32,960 nt of DNA. Source: Holophagaceae bacterium (GTDB lineage: Bacteria; Acidobacteriota; Holophagae; Holophagales; Holophagaceae). Below the pieces are notes generated by a model. The model was not told the origin of the DNA, made no database searches, and saw nothing but the letters and a program-made list of their open reading frames with translations. The translations under genes and the position numbers were made by a program. The first letter of the stretch is position 1, and the number at the start of each line of letters is the position of its first letter. Location of the stretch: the NCBI GenBank assembly GCA_016710635.1, contig JADJVL010000026.1, positions 1 through 32,960 of the forward strand. Direction: 5' to 3'. Shown in pieces: positions 23,977 through 30,063 of the stretch.

Positions 23977-24897
23977 TCAATCCCGCAGGCTGCGGCCGGT
24001 CTTGTGGAGGAACACGTCCTCCAGCGTCGCCCGGCGCACGTGCACCTGCTGATAGGGGATGGCGGCGGCTTCGGCGGCCTCCAGCAGCCGGGGCAGCAGG
24101 GATTTGGGATCCGGCGTCGGGATCTCCCAGAGGTCGCCCCGCACTTCGACGGCGGCGCCGATCCGCGCGTCGAAGCCGTCCACCGCCGGGGCCGCGCCTT
24201 CGAAGCTCAGCTCCACGACGCTGGGGATGGCGAGCTGGGCGATGAGCTCGGCGGGGGTGCCGGTGGTGAGCACGCGGCCGTGGTCCATGATGGCGAGGCG
24301 GTCGCACAGGGCCTCCGCCTCGTCCATGTAGTGGGTCGTCAGGATGACCGTCCGGCCTTCGGCCTTGATGCGGCGCACCACCTCCCAGAGACTGCGCCGG
24401 GCCTGGGGATCCAGGCCCGTGGTGGGCTCGTCCAGGAAGACCAGCTCCGGGTCGTTCACCAGGGCCATGGCCAGGGCCAGACGCTGCATCTGCCCGCCGC
24501 TGAGGGTGATGTGGTAGGCGTCCGCCTTGTCCTTGAGCTGCACCAGCTCCAGCAGCTCGTCAGCGGTGCGGGATTTCGGGTAGTAGCCGCCGTAGAGGGT
24601 CAGGGCCTCCCGGGGCGTGATCTTGTTGAACAGCGAGGTGCTCTGCAGCTGCACGCCGATGCGGGACCGGATCTCGGTGCCGTGGCGCTTCCAGTCCAGC
24701 CCCAGCACCTCGATGGCCCCGGCGTCCGCCTCCGTCAGACCCTCGATGATCTCCAGCGTTGTGGTCTTGCCGGCGCCGTTGGGGCCCAGGAGACCGAAGA
24801 CCTCGCCGCGCGCGACGTCCAGATCCACGCCCGCCACGGCGAGGACGCCGGGGTACTGCTTCTTCAAGCCGCGGACGCGGAGGGCCGGTTCCAGCAT
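23977..24897 (-). CDS. ABC transporter ATP-binding protein (second ABC-2 system)
   Basis: A 306-residue ATPase. The start at 24897 (MLEPALRVRGL) has GAGG 8 nt upstream; an in-frame ATG at 24921 has no ribosome site. Motifs: Walker A GPNGAGKTT (38-46), LSGGQMQRL signature (132-140), Walker B LVFLDEP (152-158), and TTHYMDEAEALCDRL H-loop. The C-terminal extension ends ATLEDVFLHKTGRSLRD, as in the DrrA/NatA class and in the other ATPase of this window. It drives the permease encoded next. It follows a strong hairpin that separates it from the copper module. Confidence 0.93.
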   Translation of the reverse strand: MLEPALRVRGLKKQYPGVLAVAGVDLDVARGEVFGLLGPNGAGKTTTLEIIEGLTEADAGAIEVLGLDWKRHGTEIRSRIGVQLQSTSLFNKITPREALTLYGGYYPKSRTADELLELVQLKDKADAYHITLSGGQMQRLALAMALVNDPELVFLDEPTTGLDPQARRSLWEVVRRIKAEGRTVILTTHYMDEAEALCDRLAIMDHGRVLTTGTPAELIAQLAIPSVVELSFEGAAPAVDGFDARIGAAVEVRGDLWEIPTPDPKSLLPRLLEAAEAAAIPYQQVHVRRATLEDVFLHKTGRSLRD

Positions 24898-24925
24898 GGG
24901 GTTCGCCTCGTGTCCCCCCATGGTG

Positions 24926-24970
24926 CCAGGGACCCGCAGGTCAGGCGGCGCCTGGACCGCGGGTCCCTGG
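24926..24970 (-). terminator. long hairpin terminator after the outer-membrane barrel gene
   Basis: CCAGGGACCCGC (24926-24937) and GCGGGTCCCTGG (24959-24970) form a perfect 12-bp stem that continues inward through GGTC/GACC and AGGCG/CGCCT with two single-base bulges. It begins 7 nt past the barrel gene's stop and ends the copper module. No U-run is present. Confidence 0.6.
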
Positions 24971-24976
24971 GGGGAA

Positions 24977-25633
24977 CTACCAGCGAAAGGTGGCGGCGAT
25001 CTGGACCGCGCCGGCGTTCCGGGTCACCGCCGGCGACTGGGCGGTGCTGTCGGCGAGGGTCACGCCCTGGGTGCCTTCATAGCGGGAGAAGGCATAGCGG
25101 GCTTCCACGCCGAACCAGCGGTTCACCTGGACGCCGAGGCCCACCGCGCCACCGACGGAGGTCTTCCGGTGGGTCGTCTCGGAGGTGTACCGGTCGTCGT
25201 CGGAATCATGGGTGCTGATGGCGACATTCCAGCGCTGGACGCCGACGCCGGCGAGGAGGTACACGCCCTGGTCGGCGCGGCCCTTCAGGTAGTAAAGGTA
25301 GTCGGCGCCGAGGCCGTAGCTCACGAGTTCCTTGTACTCCCGGGCATCGCTGCCCGGCAGGCGCGTCTCCTTCAGGTTGTACACGGTGAAGTCCGCCCGG
25401 GGGCGCACCGCGTGGCCCTGGCCCAGGTCGAAGGTGATCTGGAAGGCCGCGCCGAAGCCGACCTTGTCCTTCGTATCGGTCTTCAGATCGGAGGTGGGTA
25501 GGCTGACGGTGACGGCGCCACCGAACTTCGGGCGGTCAGCGGCCCGCAGGGGCTGGGCGCCGGCGGCGACGAGCAGGGCGGCGGCGAGGCCGAGGCGGAA
25601 AAAGGCGGGGGTGTGAAGGGTCTGGTTGGACAT
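24977..25633 (-). CDS. outer-membrane beta-barrel protein of the copper module
   Basis: A 218-residue small outer-membrane protein. A signal peptide (FFRLGLAAALLVAAGAQPLRAA, cleavage near residue 32) precedes alternating strands such as KFGGAVTVSLP, VGFGAAFQITFDLG, SYGLGADYLYYL, GVYLLAGVGVQRW and VGLGVQVNRWFGVEARYAFSRY. It ends in the aromatic VQIAATFRW typical of Bam-inserted barrels, so an OmpA/OmpW-sized 8-strand barrel is likely. AGGAGAC precedes the ATG. The same GTAAGR-N15-CGTCT promoter-like motif as before copZ and copA lies 44 nt upstream, which ties it to the copper response. Metal transport through it is not shown. Confidence 0.88.
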   Translation of the reverse strand: MSNQTLHTPAFFRLGLAAALLVAAGAQPLRAADRPKFGGAVTVSLPTSDLKTDTKDKVGFGAAFQITFDLGQGHAVRPRADFTVYNLKETRLPGSDAREYKELVSYGLGADYLYYLKGRADQGVYLLAGVGVQRWNVAISTHDSDDDRYTSETTHRKTSVGGAVGLGVQVNRWFGVEARYAFSRYEGTQGVTLADSTAQSPAVTRNAGAVQIAATFRW

Positions 25634-25676
25634 GTTGTCTCCTGGGTGTGGGCCGGGAATCGGCTTTCAACCAGGG

Positions 25677-25702
25677 AGACGGGGGCCGCTGGCCCCCCTT
25701 AC
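25677..25702 (-). promoter_or_regulatory. putative ECF promoter of the barrel gene
   Basis: On the minus strand GTAAGG (25702-25697), 15 nt, CGTCT (25681-25677), then TGAAAGCC 7 nt later. The same arrangement occurs before copA and copZ. A 7-bp hairpin (25681-25687 with 25691-25697) lies within the spacer. Confidence 0.6.
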
Positions 25703-25710
25703 GAACTTTT

Positions 25711-26268
25711 TCAGGAACCCGCCGCGGCCTTCCCGCAGCGGCAGTCCAGGCAGCCGTGGGCGGCGCAGGTGCGGCAGGTGCGCTCCACCTTTTCCCGCAG
25801 GGACTTGCGGGCCCGGTGCAGGCGCACGGTCATGGCATTGGCCGTCACGCCCTTCCGGGCGGCGAAGGCCCCGGGTGTCTCGCCGCCCAGATCCACCGCC
25901 TGGAGGACCTCGGCCTCCGTCTCCTTCAGGGTCGGCAGCAGGGCCTGGATGCAGGCGCAGGCGACCCGCTCCAGTTCGGGGTCGTCCACCAGCTCCTCCT
26001 CGCCACCGTGGCGCTCCAGGGCCCGCGCCTCCGCGTGGTGGGCGCGGATGTGGTCCACGAGGGCGTTGCGGAGCAGCTGGTAGAACCAGGCCACGGAACT
26101 TTCCGAATCCCGCGGGCGGGCCTGGGACTGGAGCACCTTCAGGAGGGAGGCCTGCACCAGGTCCTCCGCGGCCTCCCGGCTGCGCATCCGCGGGATCAGG
26201 AACCGCACGAACTGTTCCCGGGCCTGGAGCAGGTTCTGCACGGTTGCATCGATGGGGGCATGGCCCAT
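25711..26268 (-). CDS. CorE-like (ECF44-type) ECF sigma factor with cysteine-rich C-terminus
   Basis: A 185-residue sigma factor. GAGGAGGGAC before the ATG at 26268 fixes the start. Region 2 (FVRFLIPRMRSREAAEDLVQASLLKVL ... WFYQLLRNALVDHIR) and region 4 (LPTLKETEAEVLQAVDLGGETPGAFAARKGVTANAMTVRLHRARKSL) are plain. Two cysteine motifs stand out: CACI between the domains (Cys104, Cys106) and a tail with Cys165, 168, 173, 176 and 178 (CxxC, CxxCxC). This is the design of Myxococcus CorE/CorE2, one-component metal-sensing sigma factors without an anti-sigma; no anti-sigma gene is present here. Flanking copper genes suggest Cu sensing. The GTAAGR-N15-CGTCT motif is its likely target. Its own upstream gap (79 nt) lacks the motif. 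Confidence 0.88.
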   Translation of the reverse strand: MGHAPIDATVQNLLQAREQFVRFLIPRMRSREAAEDLVQASLLKVLQSQARPRDSESSVAWFYQLLRNALVDHIRAHHAEARALERHGGEEELVDDPELERVACACIQALLPTLKETEAEVLQAVDLGGETPGAFAARKGVTANAMTVRLHRARKSLREKVERTCRTCAAHGCLDCRCGKAAAGS

Positions 26269-26347
26269 GGGTCCCTCCTCGCCCGTCCTGGCTTGCAGCC
26301 CTGGATCATTCCATGACACCGCCGCCGGGAGGAACTGCAGGCGGTCC

Positions 26348-28446
26348 TCAGGGCCTGCGCAGCCGCAGCGAGTTCAGCACCACCGACAGGGAGCTCAGGC
26401 CCATGGCCGCGGCGCCGAACTTCGCGCCCCCGAGCTGTTCCAGGGTTCCCGTCATGGCGAGGGGGATGAGGAGCAGGTTGTAGCCCGCCGCCCAGACGAA
26501 GTTCTGCCGGATGATGGCCTGGGTGCGGCGGGCGAGGCCGAGGCCCACCCGCAGGGGCTCCAGGCCCGGACGCAGGAGGTTGAGCGGGGCGGCGGCCTGG
26601 GCGGCTTCGAGGCCGGCCATGGCGATGCCGGCGTCCGCCTGGGCGAGGGCGGCGGTATCGTTCACGCCGTCCCCGAGGAAGCCCACGATGCGGCCCTGGG
26701 CCTGCAGCTCGACCACCTTCGCCCGCTTACCTTCCGCGTCATGCCGCCGAGCCCCTGGTCAAGGCCGAGGGTCTGGGCCAGGCTCTCCGCCGCCTCGGGC
26801 CGGTCGCCGCTCCAGAGGTGCAGCCGCAGGCCCTGGGCCTTGAGTTCCCTCACCAGCTCCAGCGCTTCGGGCCGCAGCCCGTCCGCCAGGCGGAACAGGC
26901 CGACGAGCTGGCCGTCCTCCTGCAGCCCGACGAGGGTGCCCGCGGCATCCGGCCACGCGAAGTCCGTCCCAAGGAAGGCTTCATTGCCGAGCCGGTAGGC
27001 ACGGCCGGCGAGGATCCCGCTGACGCCGCCGCCGGGGTGGGCCCGGAAGTCCTGGACGGGCTCGAGGACGAGGTGCCGGGCGGCTTCCCGGATGCCCAGG
27101 GCGAGGGGGTGTTCCGAATCCCGCTCCAGGGCCGCGGCCAGGGCGAGCAGGGCGTCCGGGGCGGCGCCTTGGAGCGCGCGGACCTCCTGCACGGCCGGCC
27201 GGCCCTCCGTGAGGGTGCCGGTCTTGTCGAAGGCGAGGTCCGTGAGGTTGGCCAGCTGGCCGAAGGCGTCCGCCTCCCGGACGAGCAGGCCGTGGCGCGC
27301 GGCGGTGCCCAGGGCGGTGGTGAGGGCCACCGGGGTGGCGAGGCCCAGGGCGCAGGGGCAGGCGATGAGGAGCAGGGTGACCGCCGGGCGCCAGGCTTCG
27401 GCGAGGAGGCCCGTGTGGAGGTACCAGCCCACGAAGGTGAGGAGGGAGAGCACGAGGATCACGGGCACGAAGACGCCGGACACCTTGTCCGCCAGGGCCT
27501 GCACCCGGGGCTTGGAAGTCTGGGCCTGGGCGACCTGGGCGGCGAGCTGGGCCAGCCAGCTGTGGGCGCCGACGGCCTGGACGGCCACCTCCAGGGCGCC
27601 GCCATGGACCGTGGCCCCGGCGAGGACGCGGTCCCCCGCCCGCTTGGGCACCGGCAATGGCTCGCCGGTGAGCTGGGCCTCGTCCACGTCGGCCTGGCCG
27701 GCGAGGACGGCCCCGTCCGCGGGGATCTTGGAGCCGGGCCGCACGCGGACCCGATCGCCGGGCAGCAGTTCCGGCACGGGAACCTCGAGGTCGGTGCCGT
27801 CCGGGGCGATGCGGAAGGCGGTGGCGGGGGCCAGCTTCAGCAGGGCCTTCAGGCTGTCGGCGGACTTGCCCTTGGCCTTCGCCTCCAGCCACTTGCCGAG
27901 AAGCAGGAAGGCCACCAGCATGCCGGCGGTCTCGAACGGCAGGTGGTGGGCGCCCGCCATGCCCTCGACCACGCCCGCGATCCACGCCGTACCGGCGCCC
28001 ATGGCCACGAGGGTGTCCATGCTGGACTCGCCCTGGCTGAGCAGCCGGAGGGCGCGCTGGAAGAAGCCGAGGCCCGTGCCGAACACCACCAGCCCGGCGA
28101 GAACTCCCTGGATCCGCCAGTCGAGATGCAGCGCGACGCCGGGCAGCATCAGCGCCATCAGGGGCAGGGCCAGCAGCCACGCGGCGAGGGCCTTGAAGCC
28201 GAGGATCCGGGCTTCGGCGTTCTCGGGGCGGCTCCCGGTCTCCAGCACCAGGGTGTAGCCGCGGTCGGCGACGGCCTTGGCGAGGATTTCCGGGGTGACG
28301 GCGGGCCCGTAGGCCACGGTGGCTTCGTTCAGGGCCAGGTTCACGCTCACGGCCGCCACGCCGGGCACCGCCTTCAGGGCCTTCTCGATGCGGAAGACGC
28401 AGGAGGCGCAGGTCATGCCGTCGACTTGAAAGGTTTGGGATTCCAT
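26348..28446 (-). CDS. copA: copper P1B-type ATPase (CopA-like), with one apparent frameshift
   Basis: Copper-exporting ATPase of about 699 residues if a missing base is restored. An N-terminal HMA domain carries GMTCASC (Cys13, Cys16); membrane helices follow, then the CPC ion-binding motif (Cys363-Pro-Cys365), DKTGT with the phosphorylated Asp407, SEHPLA, and GDGVND. The frame breaks near 26736: upstream reads LGGMTR, downstream resumes as GKRAKVVELQAQGRIVGFLGDGVND. One extra G/C there (ACGCCGGAAGG in place of ACGCGGAAGG) restores the usual 'MTPEGKRAKV' sequence. As given, the product would end after about 594 residues with a false tail and lose GDGVND and the last two helices. A sequencing error or a young mutation are both possible. 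It follows copZ and has its own shared-motif promoter. Confidence 0.92.
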
Positions 28447-28502
28447 GGCTGGCTCCAGAGAAGGATCGCAGCCCGCGGGGGTTCCGTTGGCTTTCAGAAT
28501 GC

Positions 28503-28528
28503 AGACGGGACCCGACCTGCGGCCTTAC
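28503..28528 (-). promoter_or_regulatory. putative ECF promoter of copA
   Basis: On the minus strand GTAAGG (28528-28523), 15 nt, CGTCT (28507-28503), then TGAAAGCC 6 nt later. It lies 57 nt before the copA start. Same spacing as the other two copies. Confidence 0.6.
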
Positions 28529-28567
28529 AGGAATTAATGGGAACGGGGTGACGCGGTGGGTCGGCCC

Positions 28568-28792
28568 TCAGGATCGCGGGGCAGGCTCGACAAGGGAAGC
28601 CGGATAGCCTTCCGCCTCCAGCGCCGTGAGGATGCCGGGAAGGTCTTCCACTGCGGCGCCCACGCGGACCTCCTTGTCCTTCAGGTTGACGTCGACCCCG
28701 GTCTGGCCGATCTCGGCCAAGGCCTTTCGGATGGTCATGGCGCAGTGCCCGCAGGTCATGGAGGGGACGGAGAGTACGAGGGGGTTGGACAT
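28568..28792 (-). CDS. copZ: CopZ-like heavy-metal-associated (HMA) copper chaperone
   Basis: A 74-residue soluble metal chaperone. AAGGAGAA precedes the ATG at 28792; the open frame extends upstream, but those residues are not HMA-like and include the promoter. The fold is a single HMA domain: LVLSVPSMTCGHCAMTIRKALAEI with the MTCGHC site, then VDVNLKDKEVRVGAA and an EAEGYPASLV end. It hands Cu(I) to the ATPase encoded 121 nt downstream, which has its own HMA domain. It is the first gene of the copper module and has the shared promoter-like motif 49 nt upstream. The ending VEPAPRS is slightly longer than in minimal CopZ. Confidence 0.92.
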   Translation of the reverse strand: MSNPLVLSVPSMTCGHCAMTIRKALAEIGQTGVDVNLKDKEVRVGAAVEDLPGILTALEAEGYPASLVEPAPRS

Positions 28793-28840
28793 GGGTTCTC
28801 CTTGTTTGAGCGAGGCCGCTTCGTGGACCTTCAGGAAGGG

Positions 28841-28866
28841 AGACGAAGGAGCCCTCCAGGTCTTAC
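28841..28866 (-). promoter_or_regulatory. putative ECF promoter of copZ
   Basis: On the minus strand GTAAGA (28866-28861), 15 nt, CGTCT (28845-28841), then TGAAGGTC 7 nt later. It differs from the other two copies by one base in the -35 part. Confidence 0.6.
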
Positions 28867-28915
28867 CGCCATTTTCAGATCCGGACCTTTTTACGTGGGT
28901 CACGACCTATGGGCC

Positions 28916-28943
28916 CCCGGGGAAGGCAGGCGCGCCCCCCGGG
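28916..28943 (-). terminator. possible terminator after the HD-GYP gene
   Basis: CCCGGGG (28916-28922) and CCCCGGG (28937-28943) can form a 7-bp stem with a 14-nt loop, 28 nt past the HD-GYP stop and just ahead of the copZ promoter. Each arm is also self-complementary, so the structure is uncertain. Confidence 0.3.
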
Positions 28944-28970
28944 AGCCGCAGGTGCCGACCGCCCCAGAAC

Positions 28971-30035
28971 CTAGGCCGACTGGGCCTCGAAGATCGCTTC
29001 AAAGGTGGAATGGTTGCGCTCGAAGGTGGCGAGGATGGCGGGGTCGAAGTGCTCAGGCCGGGTCCGGGCGTCGCCGCAGAGGATGATCTGCATCGCCACC
29101 CGGTGGCTGAAATCCTCCTTGTAGGGGCGCCTGCTCCGGAGGGCGTCATAGACGTCGCAGATGTTCATGATCCGCGCCGCCAGCGGGATGGCCTCGCCCG
29201 CCTTGCCGTTGGGGTAGCCGCTCCCGTCCCAGCGCTCGTGGTGGTTGAGGGCGATCTCCGCGCCCATCTGCAGGTAGGGCGACTTGCTGTCGCCCAGGAT
29301 CTTCCAGCCGATCAGGGCGTGGCTCTTCATGATCTCCCACTCTTCCGGCGTGAAACCCTTCCGCTTGAGGAGGATGTCATCGGGAATGCCGATCTTGCCG
29401 ATGTCGTGCATGGGGCTGCCGAAATAGATCAGGTCGATGAAGGACTCGTCCTGGCCCATGAGCCGGGCGAGCTCGCGGCTGTAGTAGCTGATGCGCTGCA
29501 CGTGCACGCCCGTGTCCGAATCCCTGAACTCCGCGGCGCGGGTCATGGTGAAGATGGTTTCCAGGCTGCGCTCCTGGAGTTCGGCGGTCCGCTCCTTCAC
29601 CCGCTGATCCAGCTGAAAGTTCTGTTCGCCGAGGGCCTTCTGCAGCAGGCGCACCTCCAGGATGTTGCGGACCCTCGCCAGCACCTCCGCCAGGTCGAAG
29701 GGCTTGCTGATGAAGTCCTTGGCCCCAGCCCGCAGGGCCTTCAGCTTGTGCCCCGGCTGGGCCGTGATCACCAGTACCGGCAGGTACCCTTCGCGCTCGA
29801 TCTCCTCCAACCCCTGCATCACCTGGAAGCCATCCATCACCGGCATCTGCAGATCCAGCAGGATCAGGTCGTAATGGTTGTTGAGGTGCAGGTCGCAGAC
29901 CTGCCCAGGATCCGTCGTGGCGGTGATGTCGTCGTAGCCCGCGCCACGAAGCATCCGCTCGAGCAGGGTGACGTTGGCGGCCAGATCGTCAACGATCAGG
30001 ATCCTGGCCTGGAGGATCTTGGATTGCTCGATCAT
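28971..30035 (-). CDS. two-component response regulator with HD-GYP phosphodiesterase domain
   Basis: A 354-residue regulator, RpfG-like. The receiver domain (1-125) has the acidic pocket VDD, phospho-acceptor Asp61 in LLDLQMP, Thr91 and Lys111 in ISKPFD. A coiled linker (about 128-160) leads to an HD-GYP domain: His210-Asp211 in GSPMHDIGKIGIPD and HHERWDGSGYP (265-275), both intact. It should degrade cyclic di-GMP when phosphorylated. The hybrid kinase gene lies 28 nt upstream on the same strand, so it is the likely phosphodonor and the two form one signalling operon. Confidence 0.95.
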   Translation of the reverse strand: MIEQSKILQARILIVDDLAANVTLLERMLRGAGYDDITATTDPGQVCDLHLNNHYDLILLDLQMPVMDGFQVMQGLEEIEREGYLPVLVITAQPGHKLKALRAGAKDFISKPFDLAEVLARVRNILEVRLLQKALGEQNFQLDQRVKERTAELQERSLETIFTMTRAAEFRDSDTGVHVQRISYYSRELARLMGQDESFIDLIYFGSPMHDIGKIGIPDDILLKRKGFTPEEWEIMKSHALIGWKILGDSKSPYLQMGAEIALNHHERWDGSGYPNGKAGEAIPLAARIMNICDVYDALRSRRPYKEDFSHRVAMQIILCGDARTRPEHFDPAILATFERNHSTFEAIFEAQSA

Positions 30036-30063
30036 GGGAAGGCCCTTGTCGCCAGCGTTGCCA

